A stretch of DNA of 64,000 nucleotides from the NCBI RefSeq assembly GCF_933775445.1, contig NC_065872.1, positions 10,726,001-10,790,000 on the forward strand. Direction: 5' to 3'. The notes beneath the pieces were generated by a model. That model worked only from the letters and a program-made list of their open reading frames with translations. It made no database searches and had not been told where the DNA came from. Below are positions 22,363 through 34,636 of the stretch, in pieces (the first letter of the stretch is position 1; every line of letters starts with the position of its first letter). This DNA is from Argentina anserina (Eukaryota > Streptophyta > Magnoliopsida > Rosales > Rosaceae). A program made the position numbers and the translations under genes.

Positions 22363-23449
22363 TCATGCATTAACGTCCCCAATCATGCTGAACCATCCTT
22401 TGTGGGTTTTGAGGTACTCCAGAAACTTGTCAACGTACACATTTTGCCTCTCCCTGTCTCCGAACAGATGCTTCAACTCCTTGGCCTTCTCCCTGTAAAC
22501 CCTCCCCTCCTCCTTCTCTATCACCATCCTCAGCGACTCCACCACTGCCTCACTCGTAAACGACCCATCTTCCTCGTTCCTCGGCAGTTCATACCCGACC
22601 CTCTTCTCTCCAAAATACCTCGCATTCAGACCTTGATCATTCGACATGGGCAACAACACCAACGGTCTTCCAAAAGTCAACGCCTCCACCACCGAGCTCC
22701 AACCAGCGTGACTGAGAAACACACCGAACGAGTCGTGAGCTATTATTTTCAGTTGTGGTACCCAACTCCTGTACACCACTCCCCGCCCTTTATTTCTCTC
22801 CTCAAAACCCTCCGGCAGCTTTACCGCGTCCTCGCCGTCTTTGGTTCTCAGAGCCCAAAAGAAGGGCAAACCGGACTTCTCCAAACCTAGGACTTCTCCA
22901 AACCTGATGGGTCGGAAATGGCACCCACTTTGGAGGGACAGTGTAATCCTCCGGGAATTTTCGGTCACCAGCAGCTATCTCCGGCAAGGTGGGGTCGATG
23001 AGGGACAAAACAGCGGCGATCATAATGCTGAAGAAGGCAGTCGAAATCCCTAGAGTATGGGCTATTTTTGGTACCCAGTAAGGGGCGAAATCGAAAAGTA
23101 GCCAATCCGGCTTTGAAGTCTTGAGGAATTGGGTGATTGGCTCTTGGAGAGAATCGTAGGCTGTCTTGAGATGCGAGACTTTGTTTTCGGCCAAGTCCGC
23201 GGTGGCCTCAGCACCTTTCAGAAGATCCTGATTCTGTCGCAGTGGAAGCTTGACGAAGTTGATTAGGTGTGAGAGTTTTGGCGGGAGAGGAGGAAGGCGG
23301 TCAATGTTTTTTGGGGTGGAGATGAATGAGATTTTGTGGCCTTTTCCGGCGACCAGCTTGGCGAGTTCAAGGTATGGAAGCATATGGCCAAAGGCCAGCC
23401 ATGGGAACATGGCTATGTGAAGTTTACTGTCTTTGTTATTATTTGCCAT
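22363..23449 (-). pseudogene. UGT91-type glycosyltransferase pseudogene 2, internal deletion
   Basis: This copy is closely similar to the intact gene at 39338-40762. The N-terminal part (23449 to about 22905) keeps the acceptor side: the catalytic-His region PWLAFGHMLPY, FDFAPYWVP and PPKWVPFPT. The C-terminal part (about 22895-22363) keeps LGLEKSGLPFFW, the PSPG box (WVPQLK to SNDQ) and the C-terminal helix region. Residues equivalent to about 190-305 of the intact protein are deleted, and the join shifts the frame. The join carries a direct duplication of about 15 bases (AGGTTTGGAGAAGTCC). Both halves are otherwise open, so the loss looks recent. A shortened N-terminal protein of 215 residues could be made but would lack the sugar-donor site. 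Confidence 0.92.
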
Positions 23450-23568
23450 GGTGGGAAGGAGTCACAGGACAGTGATGGAATCCATAGCCTTCTTCTGCGT
23501 CTTTAATTTGTTTTTGGTCGAATAGCCTTCTTCTGCTTAAAAAGAAGAAAACAAGGTCGCTTGCTAGG

Positions 23569-23576
23569 ATTATAAA
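23569..23576 (-). promoter_or_regulatory. TATA box of UGT pseudogene 2
   Basis: The minus strand reads CTTTATAATCCTAGCAAGCGA, parallel to CTATATAGTCCAAGCAAGCGA upstream of the intact UGT. The promoter was duplicated with the gene and remains recognisable. Confidence 0.55.
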
Positions 23577-25306
23577 GTAGACTAGTAGAGCTAGCTAGTG
23601 TACTATTATACCACATTTTCAACTCGGTTAGCTCACACTACTTCAGGTACTACAAAACATCAGCGTGAATAACATGTCCACATGTTTTTACGGTGGGATT
23701 TGATATTGCAAATGCACAAAAATGAAGCAACTTTATGAAAAAGGATTTACTTGTATTTTCTTGTAATTTACATCATTTTAAAAGTACTTATTTTGATAGT
23801 TTATAAATATTGTAATATCAAATTTATTTTTAACACGAAAAAACAACTTATTTCGAATGTGGGGGGGGGGGGTGTATATGCTCTATATATAGACTTGATA
23901 TTAGTTATAGTAATAAATTTTCTTGGCTTCAAACCCGAAAGTTAATTTTTTTAAGAGAGAATTCATTCATGGATGACAAACATAAGTCAAGCATGTCATT
24001 ACATATCCACTCACTATGACCATATGGGTACTTCATGGTACACGTACCATAGTGATACATAGGATAGACCTACTATTAAATCTACTTTTGCACCATGTAA
24101 GCAAAAAAATACACTATGACAAGTATAGATTCGACAACAAAAAAACCAAAAAAATAAAAAACCAAACCAAATTAGAGTTCAACAATGAAAAATAAACACC
24201 TCCACCTCTAATAAAGGCATCAAGGCACAAAAACTAAAAAAAACTAAGCTTGCTCTTTTTCCTTTCCTTAGAGCTAAGGGTGGGAGGTTTTCTGTCATTG
24301 AGATATGCCATAACAAAAACCCAAGCCGAAAATCAATCATCTACCCTCTGTTCCACAGCCCAAATTTGCAAGGCCCAAATTACAGCCCCAAAAATACAGC
24401 CACCACATCTTCCTTCGGTCAATGCGACTCTCACCGGAAAACCCAAGGACCATCAACCAAGTCGCACGGCCTCCTCCGACCTGTAGCCTAGCCATCACTG
24501 CCTCTAACGTTGGATCAAACTAACACAGACTTGTTGTGTCGCCGCTCTTACCATATGAATGATGAAGCCGCCATGAGGAAATCCCTAAACGGACAGACTG
24601 AGGAAAAAAGTCGTCCCCCCTGCGCCACCACCACACACGAACTGGGGAACAAAATCGTCCCCGCCGCCCCACCACGCATGAACTGATGATGAAAATCATC
24701 TGCGCCGCCCCACCACGCACGAACTGATGATGAAAATCCTCCCCGCCTCTACCACCACGGATGAACAAAGGAAGAAAAACCTCCCCACCGCCACTACCAC
24801 ACATGAATTGAGGAATAAAATCCTCCCTGCCGCCACCACGAAACCAAAGTTTCGCTAAGCCAAATCGCTCCACAAAAAGCGGAAACCCTCACATACTTAC
24901 CTAAATCCAAAAGTTGATTGAATAAAAGAGATAGAATATAATGAAGTACATGAAGCCAACAACCCTTAAGAAAAATCTAGAAAAATAAAAGGCAGCTAAA
25001 ACATGAGAATACTAGTTAAAATATATAGTATGTTGATCGCAGCAAAGATCAAGACCAGTAGTAGGAGTTCGTTAACAAGCTGGGTAATATATGTGAATTC
25101 GTATTGATTTTCAATTTTTTGTTTTTAACCCGGAGAAAATTTGAGAAGATTCACATCTTCCAAAGTCTCACCCTCCTCAACCCAAGAACCCAAAGGACTC
25201 ACCCCTCTCACTCAACACATACGTATGATCAAGACATTCTTCATTTTCCAAATTATGATAACAAATTTGGTCTACTAAAGCAGATATTTCATTATAGTCA
25301 AACAAA
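23577..25306. other. Intergenic with simple repeats
   Basis: Nothing here is a recognised gene. A run of 12 G lies at 23861-23872. Sequence rich in A tracts fills 24110-24240, and a minisatellite lies at 24600-24845. The short frames around 24250-24486 and 24520-24873 are explained by composition and repeats. Confidence 0.4.
24600..24845. repeat. Minisatellite, about five units of 50-54 bp
   Basis: Units share a CCGCCxCACCACxCATGAACT core followed by a GATGAxxAAAATC tail. They repeat from about 24605 to 24840 and drift outward. The minus-strand frame through them gives a repetitive Gly/Arg/Phe-rich peptide, which is why it stays open. It is probably not a gene. Confidence 0.65.
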
Positions 25307-25504
25307 CACTAGGCCTAATGCCTTTAGGCGACATATCTATTGTGTCTCCTGATTGAATTCATATATGTCGTCTAGTAGCATGTTACCATTCTGTTAGTGC
25401 AATCAGCTAACATATATATGTGTTGCCTAAGATAATATCAGGTGACATGAGTGAAAAAAAGTCTTGTGTTGCCTGATAGTCCTAACATCAGGTGATATAA
25501 ACGT

Positions 25505-25757
25505 CACTTAGATGAGATCCAGACAACAAATATTTATCATGGTTATGTGTTTTAGACGACTTTATTGTTGAGTTCTAAATAAATGTAATATGTGTCGTTG
25601 TAGTGAAACTATAGAAACATATAATTGCCACTTAGATGAGTTACGGACGACAAATATTTGTCATGGTTGTGTGTTGTGGACTACTTATAATCATTGTTGA
25701 GTTCTACATAAACGTAATATATGTTAGTTGTAGTGCAACCATAGCGACATATAATGT
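25505..25757 (+). repeat. Tandem duplication, about 124 bp, in the CACTA left end
   Basis: CACTTAGATGAG begins both units (25505 and 25629). They share GACAACAAATATTT-like, GTCATGGTT, TTGTTGAGTTCTA and ATAATATGTG-like segments in order. It doubles a block of subterminal motifs. Confidence 0.75.
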
Positions 25758-27407
25758 CCCTTTTAACTCGTTTTTATTCTTATATTAATATGCCAACATA
25801 TAACATCTGATTTATCTCCATATATTTGTTGTTGTTGTCTCCTTCAGACATCATATAGTTTTAGTTTGTGTTGTTTCTTTAGCAGTTAGATCACACTTTT
25901 GTGTTCTTTGAGTATAAAAAAGACAACATATTTTTTTATCAAGTTTGTACTACTTTTGGCACTTAGATCACACATTTAGGTCATCATTGCCTTCCTAAAA
26001 GTGCACATTCTAAATAATGTGTTGATCAAAATGAATTGCCCATTCATAAAGGTGAAGAGACCAATCAATATCATCATAAATTAAAGTACCATATCAATTT
26101 TTACATCCCTAAGTATCATCTATGCAACAAAAGTAGTCATTTGGTACTACCATAATCCAAGTAGCAGCATTTCTACAAAATTTGACAGTAACCAAACTAA
26201 ACAGCTAGCTAGCTAGGCAGTAAACTATCTAAGCTTCATAAAAAGATGTCCAAAGTAAAGTACTGCAAGGTAGCTATGTAGCAAACTATTTCAGGTTCAT
26301 AAAAAGATATCCAAAGTAAAACACACATGCTAGCTTCATACATCTCTAACTTAGCGTGGTATCTACTATTGATTTTTCCAAACATACTTGTGATCCTTTA
26401 ACTTAAAAATATTTTGCCCAATCTACCCGCAGACCATCAACATCCTTCATAGTGTAACATTGATCTTTGTGAACCATCTACTGCATTTAAGGACATTAAG
26501 GACACACATATATATATTTGAATTTATATCACAATTCACTCAATTTTAAAGTGCATGTTTAGGATGATTAGTTACACAATTTTTACCTTATCAGGCCAAT
26601 CTTGATTTTTGTTGTTCACAATCTCCTTCATGTAAAGCATAATGAAAATTCCACATGTCTTGCCTCCAATCTACTTTGGAACTCCCTACAGCTATTAAGT
26701 TTGTGTATAAGTATGTAATTAAGTACCTAACAAACAACGCACACCTAAATGGTAATGAAAAAAAGATGAGTTGGTGTCCACATAACTTTATTGCGAGATT
26801 TCTTAGGATTATTTATTTTTCCCATCTTGATGGAGCTTCAAAATGAAAACAATATCCAATTTGATGACAATAAATCATGCATTCTGACATATATATTGTT
26901 GTTACAAAAAGTAACAATCACTTACTGATTTACAACTTTTTCTCATTCATTAGTTGTAGTAAACAACTTTCTGGGTGGGGTTTACGGCTAATAAGGTCCA
27001 ATGTGACCTGCATAAATGATAACATAGGCGATAACACCACAAACTTTACTTCTAACTAGATACTTGCATTCCAATATGGAAGAAAAATCAACAATTCAAC
27101 AGATAAAACAATCTCCATTAAAGCATACTAAATTATCAACAACTTGTAATTAATTAACTATTCAAGGCACAGAGGTAGAATTGTATAATTTAGTGCCATC
27201 ATGACTCATCATCATGTCAAAACATCATGATACCAAAAAAAAATCATTCATTCAAAAGCAATAAAATTCAATAAAAATCTTGTCAATCTAGTTGGATAGA
27301 ATTGAAATCCATTTAAAGTCATAATAACTACTTACTTTGTCAACATCCACATCTCCAAACAAATACATGGCTAAACTGCCCAAACAACATCAACCTCCTC
27401 AATTTAA

Positions 27408-28365
27408 TCACCATATTTCAAACCCATAATCCAAATACTTGGAAGAACAAAAAAAAATTATTGATACTCTCAATCCCAGAGAGATATTAAATTCTTGCAA
27501 CCCCTTCAAAAATTGATATATGTTTGCATAATGAAGTAGTGAATAAAACTTGTGAACATACCCTAAGTTAAATGGTACCAAATAAATTTTGGTTGGACTT
27601 TCCTCTTGCATAAGCCTGCGATAGTGCATAAGATTTGTGCTCTAGCATTCCACAATTTACAACCCCGACATCATAAGGGTCCACAAAAGGCAATCATATC
27701 AGCCATGCCCGATTTCTTCAAATTTTCATAAAGGCAGTTGCATAAAACAAGTGTACTTAACATTAATGCATGGTAACTAAAATTGCAACTTGAGAAAAAA
27801 GATGTTAGGTACAGCTGCATATATACCTCATGTACATCACAATGGATGTGTCTGAAATCTCCAGTAGGTTGGCCATGACATGGAGATCCTTTTTAAATAA
27901 ATAGATTGTCCTCTGATGGAGGAACAATCCTTCATTAAACACTGTGTAGATGGAAATCCTATTGTCCATGGCCTCATTAGCCCATGTGCACAACTTAATC
28001 GCTAGAGTCAATTTTTTCAATAGGTTGCCCAATTCATAGCTCGCATTGTCATCAACAATACCAACCTTCTTGTTCAATTTCACATATTTTCCCTTATGTG
28101 CTTGACAAATATAACAATTAATGTTGCATCTATCCCTTTTATAATCTAAAATAGCTATTGATCATAGACTATGCCACACTAAAAAGACACAAGATTACAT
28201 GACAATTTACTTAAGCATGTATAGTGCCTGAACATTAGAGTTAGATGCAATAATGGGTATAACCCAGTCCATAGGCCAAGCAACAAATGTATCAATAACA
28301 TTGCGGACGAAATAAATCTCATCTAGAACATGAATTAGCAGCAGGGCATCATGTACTAGACATTT
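27408..28365 (-). pseudogene. CACTA-associated ORF remains, Ulp1-like region
   Basis: Minus-strand frames here look like the C-terminal half of proteins carried by plant CACTA elements. The piece at 28083-27805 contains IYLFKKDLHVMANLLE followed by VMYMRY, a pattern I associate with the region before the Ulp1-like cysteine protease domain in such proteins. A further piece at 27629-27408 continues with weaker similarity. No complete His-Asp-Cys catalytic set is visible and the frames are interrupted. The assignment is by remembered family style, not by alignment. Confidence 0.4.
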
Positions 28366-30547
28366 TGTGAGACCCGGAAATTTTATTTAGTTACTTTTTG
28401 CTGCTTACGGCATTTAGGTTCGGAAATTCTTTTCAAAGTCGGTTAATTGAGTTGTGAGTTCCTACTTAGAATTTCTTTACTGAGCCTTTATGTGAACTAT
28501 TGGTCTATTTTGGGAAATTAAAGGAGGTAATTCCACATATGGGTAGTGTGGAATAAAGATATTAGTTTATGATCTAACATCAAATGTTTAGTCGTTATTT
28601 TACCACCGTTTCACTGAAGCACCGACCTCACTTTCTTTTCTATTCCAAGTTGATCACTTTAATCACCACCGTTTAATTTTCTCGAGCTCACAAGAAACAC
28701 TACAGCGAGAACCTCACTGAGATAGGAAGAAACCATCGACGTTCTCTTCTGTTTTTGTATTGAGGCAAGACACCGAGTTAGAGTTTGGATTATAACCAAG
28801 TTGTTCTCATGTAAACCCAGCTCCGTTATTGGTATTCAGATTTCAATTTCAGTTTGGTTGTTGGGTTAATGATACCTCTTATTAATTTAAGGTCTATTAG
28901 TGGGAGTTATCAAAGGAGTGGAGTTGGAATTCGATTAGAAATCAATGACCAGGTATTGATCAAATTATGATTCTTTTGCATGGCTTTTGTGATTTGTGGT
29001 TGGGTTTGTTTGATTTGAGCATAATGAAAATTGTGGGTGGAGTTGTTATGACGTGGGTTTATGTTTTGGGTTGAATTTAATTGTTTTAAAGAAAGATTGT
29101 ATACTGGTGAAGAGTGAGGATGAGTTAGTTCCTTGGAGATTGTAAGCTAGTTGTCAAGAATATAATTGAATTGGTCTTTCTTAGTGTACATATGATTACT
29201 CCATTAGTTTGGTTTGAATTAAGGCTCAGTACCCATGAGTTCATATTTTAAGTTTATGAACTGAGCTTAAGATTGAACTATGGTGGTAGTATTCGAATGA
29301 TTGATTATAGTTGCTGGTGTGCATTTTAATTTGTTATTGTTGCAATTTGAATATGAAGATGTGATCAGAATATGGAGTCATATTCTTGGTGGAAGTCCTT
29401 TGTGTTGTGAATTCTTTTGGTCTAAATATGTTGATTTAGACTTATTGGATTTAGGATTCCAATGACCAAGGCTTGGTGAAAGAGGGTGAATTACTAAAGT
29501 GGTTGTGTTTGAATTCCAGGTAGGGTGTGATGCTCACTTAACCTCACTAGATCTTTCTCAAAGCTTTCTGTTCTACAGTTGTATTATTTTTACGTATGGT
29601 TCAGGCTATTTCAATTTATTGTTTTACGACATTGGATTGTCATTATCACGTTAAGGTCATACCATACGGTTAAGTGATATTATTAGATGACTTGAGAGTG
29701 AAAGGTGGCAGCGACTTCCTTGGGTTCGATCCCCTTAACCTCCGGAAGGTTGGTTACACTGGTCATGTGAGATTCAATCTTATTGACGAACTCGAAACGT
29801 GTGGGTAACTAGATAGTTGAAGCTCTCGCTACGCTTGACTATATCAATATGGGCAAGGCCGTGTAGTTGGTCTATAGGACCGGTTATCTAGACTTTGAGA
29901 TCTGGGATCCCGACTTGCGTCATATCTTTTACGATTTATTGACATTTCTCATATTACTACTATGCATTCTTTTTTTTTTGTTAAGTACATGCTATTATAA
30001 AAACCTAGTGGGGTTGAGCTCCTCTACTGGGCGATGAATGTATGTGATGCTCACCCCTACTTTCCTTACAGGGACTGAGCTGGAGTCAGCTGAGGATCGT
30101 GCTTAGGTACTTGGGTGTTGGCGTTTTCCAGTTATATATAGCTTCTCAGACTTGATCATTGGTTGAGCATGTGTTTTCTAGTTTCCCTTTTTTTGACAAT
30201 GTGAATTTGTTGTTATTTTATTGGAAAACTTTGTAAACTAGTTGAATATTCACTTGTTGTCCATCGACTACGCCTTTCATACACCTGTTGAGCTTTGTTG
30301 TGACTCCACTTTGAACTCTTGTTTAGGACTTGAACTAGTGGAATGTAAATATTTCTTTTTGCTGTAAAAGTTTCTCCTTGCTTCAACAGTGTACTCTTAA
30401 GTCTTAACCTCAACTTATACATTTTGATGTTACCACATATTCTAAAAAGGCTTTACATGTTTTTGAAATATAGGTTTGTTTTGTAAGTTTTATACTTATA
30501 TTTTGAAAACTTGTGGCACTGTAACATAATCTTTCCAGAGCGTTACA
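28366..30547 (+). mobile_element. Solo LTR, 2.18 kb (family A relative)
   Basis: The segment starts TGTGAGACCCGG and ends CAGAGCGTTACA. It is flanked by an exact 5-base duplication CATTT (28361-28365 and 30548-30552), so the ends are certain. No primer site or polypurine tract adjoins it, so the internal region was lost by LTR-LTR recombination. The 29690-29890 stretch (CTTCCTTGGGTTCGATCCCC, CTCGAAACGTGTGGG, TCTCGCTACGCTT) matches 2100-2290 of the family A LTR. It lies inside the CACTA-like element and is therefore younger than it. Confidence 0.92.
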
Positions 30548-30552
30548 CATTT

Positions 30553-31475
30553 TTTAACAAACACTCGGACATGGGCTGCATCCAATGGAACACCATAGAT
30601 AGTTTGCTTGGTAGACTCATCCACTTTTGGAATTGTTCCTTCTGTTTTCCAGTTCTTCGATCACAAGGTCACACGTCTCTAGTGGTAGATTATTATTGGA
30701 TTCACCCTACATCAAACAAGAAGTTACAACATGTCATATTCATTTTATTAACAGATGAAAAAAAAAAGCAATAACTCAGGGTAGCGATTAATTACCAAAA
30801 CCACTGTTTCCACTTCCTCAACCTCCTCAATTGTGGTTTTGTCGATGCTCAAATTCTTTATTTGTTCAAAATTGTTTTTTTTACCATGCATTCCTTGATC
30901 TCTCTCTAACTTCTTCTAACGCCATAAAATATATTTATTATATGGCATTTGAAATTGATGTATATCCATGTAGTAGTGTCTAGCTCTAACTTCTTCGCAG
31001 GATTTTTCCACGTAGGTGTCAGGGTGAGCAACAACCTTCTCAAGTGGTTGGGAACAACTTCCCTGGCCAGGCCCAACTTCAACAATTGGTGTGGCTATAA
31101 CTTTGAATGACTCAGCTAGCACCGCTTTTCCAATGAACCTTAGCTTCTAATGCTCGTGCCCTCACATGATGTTCTTCCTTTTCTCTTTCCTATTCTACTT
31201 TGGCTTCAGCAACAATATCTTCTTTCACCACTTTCATTAATTGCATAACACTTGCCCTTACAGACTCCGATGAACCCAACTTATTGTCTTTAGACAAATT
31301 CTAATATGCGTCTAGCTTCACGAAACCCCCAACACCTCTCACCCTCCCAGGATTCTCAGGGGTTTCCAAAGCCATAGTTATAACATCCAAAGGTGCTTCA
31401 CACCTTCTTTTACCTTTAACCACTTCATATGCAATTCATCTTAAAAAAACAAAACATGATTTACAATTATAATGG
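30553..31475 (-). pseudogene. CACTA ORF remains, Transposase_24-like region
   Basis: On the minus strand near 31385-31320 the translation reads MALETPENPGRVRGVGGFV, a stretch very characteristic of the proteins encoded by plant CACTA (En/Spm, Ptta) elements. A TAG stop follows after a few residues (LDAY then stop). Downstream the frame shows NKLGSSESVRASVMQL and then an open piece to 30916. The region continues into the interrupted part beyond the solo LTR. It is a decayed middle portion of the transposon protein. Confidence 0.6.
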
Positions 31476-31536
31476 ACCTGAAATCTTCACGTATATATCA
31501 AATGTTACATGTCAAATTTTTAAAACGAATAACTTA

Positions 31537-31919
31537 CAATTTTCTCTGCCTTGCTCTGCACAGATGGCAAAGAGTAGTTGTCTTCCCAGTCTTTTCTAGC
31601 CAATTTCCACACTGTTTCCCTCCTCTTCAATTCTTCAATAGGTATATTCTTTTTCTTTGCCTTATAAATTGACGGCACACATAAACATCAACTTAGCATT
31701 AAGTAAACATAAAATATTTAAAAAGTATTTGGTAAAAATACTAAACAGGTAAATGCTAACCAATTCTTCATAAAATCCTTTCGTGTAACAACAACTCAAG
31801 CAAGGACAAGAAATTTTATTTTTGTTTATGGCTTTAGACTCAGCAAACTTTAGAAACTCCTTTAATCCTATATCAAACTTCTTAGACCTTCTATCAGCGT
31901 CCATCCGTGACTTATCCAT
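31537..31919 (-). pseudogene. CACTA ORF remains, transposase-associated domain
   Basis: The first coding exon of the element protein appears to start at the ATG at 31919: MDKSRMDADRRSKKF, then GLKEFLKFAESKA and CPCLSCCYTKGF. This is the N-terminal transposase-associated (zinc-binding) domain of En/Spm elements, with Cys residues in the expected pattern. It ends near 31758 at a GGTTAGC donor-like site. A second exon-like block (31672-31537) reads PIEELKRRETVWKLARKDW and ends at a strong AATTGTAAGT donor. The exon order matches a spliced minus-strand gene that is now defective further on. Confidence 0.6.
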
Positions 31920-32819
31920 ATATCTTAAACAATAAACAAACATAAAAGGCATGTATCAATCACAGCAAACAATCTATATATTAAAAAAATATTTAAGAGT
32001 TAATGCAAATAACCCATATATATAATCAAGCCATAATATACACGATAAACACATACATTAATCAACAAATATGCTAAACTAATCAGAATATATCAACATA
32101 TATGCACTAATCACATTATTCCGATCATTCATCAGAATATATTTATCAGATATATCACTCACAACACATATATCAACACATATATAAATGAAAACAATAA
32201 CAACTAGCTGAAGACTCACCACTAAGCTTCTAGCAAATCATTTTAATCAACCCTGCAAATTGACACAGTGAGCATAAGATCACAGCAAATCGAACAAAAC
32301 CTTCACTTGTAGTCTTCCACTAAATCCTTCGCTTTGAAATTTAGAATACAAAATCATCATATCCTAAAATCATAAACCCATAAAACTAGCATCATAAGAA
32401 AAGCTAGCATCATAAATCCTTCCCACAAATCAACCCTGAACACCCTAATTCGTTTCAATCTACATGCAAAACCCCAAAACAATCTGAACCAATCGAAACC
32501 AAATCACAATGTATTCAATCGAAACCTTAAATTTCTTGCCCAATAGAAACATAACCAAATCAAATGATATGGTTACGAAGAAGGAGAGAGATGTTGGGTA
32601 CATTTTGTGAGAGTAAGAGAGAGGAGCACAGAGCTGAGAGAGGTGAGAGTGTTTCATAGAGGAGCTGGGTATCGATTTGTGAGAGAGGAAGTGAGAGTGT
32701 TTTAGAGAGAATGAGATCAAGCTTAGGGTGTTAGTTTCAGCACAGTTTTCATTTTGTTTTAGTTCCAATGAATTCGAATGCAGCGCCCTAGTGTTTCATT
32801 TAGGTCAGGTCAAACTTTC

Positions 32820-33110
32820 GGACAAGTTAAGGTGACATATATATGACGTCCTATCTTACACAACTTATTTAAACAACTTGTCTCTAGGGCACAAAGCTCG
32901 GGAGGGAAATATCTCTCCAAAAAATGTACATGGCCAATTTTCTTTACAATTAAGCGACACATATATGTTGTCCTATCTAGCAAATAAGCTTTTGTACTAA
33001 TTAGCTCTAAGGTACTATGGTTGAGAGGAAAATATCCCTCTAAAAAATGCCCCTATTTTTTTGTATGATTAAGTGACAAAATATATGTCGTCCTATCTAG
33101 AAACTCTAGG
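32820..33110 (-). repeat. CACTA subterminal motif repeats, right end
   Basis: Three spaced copies of a GTGACATATATATG(A/T)CGTCCTATCT-type motif occur near 32830, 32953 and 33071. Related CGACATATA copies continue to 33420. Such arrays bind the transposase of CACTA elements. They match motifs in the left end at 25320-25800. Confidence 0.65.
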
Positions 33111-33429
33111 GCAACAAGTTTGAGGAGAAGTGTCAAATTATGTCTCCAAAAACTAGGCAAAAGAAAGTCGTATATCAAACGACATATAAATATCGACTGA
33201 TTATTGCTTCTTCTTTTAGTCAATTTTAGAATTTCTTCAGAATTAAGAGCAACACTCACACGATATATACGCATGAATGTTGCTCATTTTTCATCAGATA
33301 ATAATTGGACTTTATAACTCTATTGAGATGACATATACAGAAACAAATGTTACTCCGTTCCTCCGAATCACACTTAATTCAACATATGTCGCCTGATATG
33401 TGTCGCCTATAGGCATAATTGGCCTAATG

Positions 33430-34112
33430 GAAGTTTCATTGTGATCTCCAACAATCTCTTTCTAACTGGATTTGACTAATATACATTTGATGCATGCTAT
33501 ATATCTCACATCCGATAGTTAACAACAAATATTATTTGGCTAACCTCATTCACGAAATAATGTCGACCGTCGGATGTAAGATATAATGCATGCATCAATG
33601 TATATTAGAATTTTCCTCGTCCCATATTTGTGCGCAAGTCTCAAACACATATAGAAACATTAACAATAACATTACATGGATGGTTTGTTGGACTTGCATC
33701 ATGCAGTGCCTTTATCATTACCGATTGTGATAATTTTATGTCCAACACTTGTAACATTACTCTGTTCAATAATTAATGCAGCAGTCTCTACTCAACAATT
33801 GGTAACGCCACCCGCTCAGTAATTTGATGAGCCAATGGAATGGTTGCTTAACTTGCTTCTTCGCACTTGTTATACTATCTGAAAATCTAGAGGTGGAGCG
33901 ATTTTAAGGTGCTTCTTCCTTTTATGCCGGGGGGATCTTATTCCCATAAGACTATAACCATATGTCCATATATACCAATAAGTCATTCTCTAGGTTTTTA
34001 AAAGAAAAATAAGTAAATAAATTATCCACGATGGTTTGATTGTTTTCCCAAACTAGCTAGACTAGGCATCTAGTTGAATCAAAAGGTCAAACTACCACGA
34101 TCTTATTCTTTA
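33430..34112. other. Intergenic, nothing recognised
   Basis: AT-rich sequence between the CACTA-like element and a small hAT-like MITE. No open frame of note. Confidence 0.4.
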
Positions 34113-34120
34113 TTTATAGA

Positions 34121-34628
34121 CAATGTTCTAAATATCCTGATATATCCTCGATATATCTCGATATATCCATAATATTAAGAAAACGATACGATAAGTTGCT
34201 TATCGGTCTATTATATCAGTCAACCTGAAAAATCAAGTCAAATGACGATATATCGGGTCAAACTCGTTTTTTTTTAAATTGTTTTTTTTAAACCACGTCG
34301 TTTTGAAAAATTATTAAAATGAAAATTTCGTCGATAGCATTCGATGACGAAATAGTTTATGATGAATGATCACCTCTATTTTTATTAATTAATATTATTT
34401 ATGTATTTTAATTGTTAAAACAATCAAAAAAATTTATGAAGTTTATTTAGTACATTTACTTCTATAAGTTTTAATTTCTCAAGTTTATTTTGTATATTTT
34501 GATGTATATATTTATAAATATATTAAATTTAATTAAATTTTAACAAAAACAATAAATCTGATATATTCTCGTTATATCCTTATTTTACAAAACCGATACA
34601 ACGACGATAACTGCTATTTAGACCATTA
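34121..34628. mobile_element. hAT-like MITE, 508 bp
   Basis: The ends are CAATGTTCTAAATATC and, on the other strand, TAATGGTCTAAATAGC. The flanks TTTATAGA (34113-34120) and TTTATTGA (34629-34636) agree at 7 of 8 positions, fitting a hAT-type duplication. ATATATCG-rich subterminal phrases occur at both sides. It has no coding capacity. Confidence 0.6.
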
Positions 34629-34636
34629 TTTATTGA

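Larger units (their letters stand above)
25307..33429 (-). mobile_element. CACTA-like DNA transposon (8.1 kb, defective)
   Basis: The left end starts CACTAGGCCTAATGCC. The right end, on the minus strand, starts CATTAGGCCAATTATGCC, giving matching termini except for small changes. The outer 3-base flanks are AAA and GAA, one mismatch from a CACTA target duplication. Both ends are packed with short subterminal motifs of the type GGCGACATAT and ATATGTCGTCC, as in plant En/Spm elements. The interior, on the minus strand, keeps coding remains of a CACTA-type protein (27408-28083 and 30916-31919). A solo LTR is nested at 28366-30547. Stops and frameshifts mean it is not autonomous. Confidence 0.72.

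Noticed and set aside
24520..24873. A 117-codon minus-strand open frame
   Set aside because: It stays open because it runs through a minisatellite with a unit near a multiple of three; the peptide is repetitive and matches no family.
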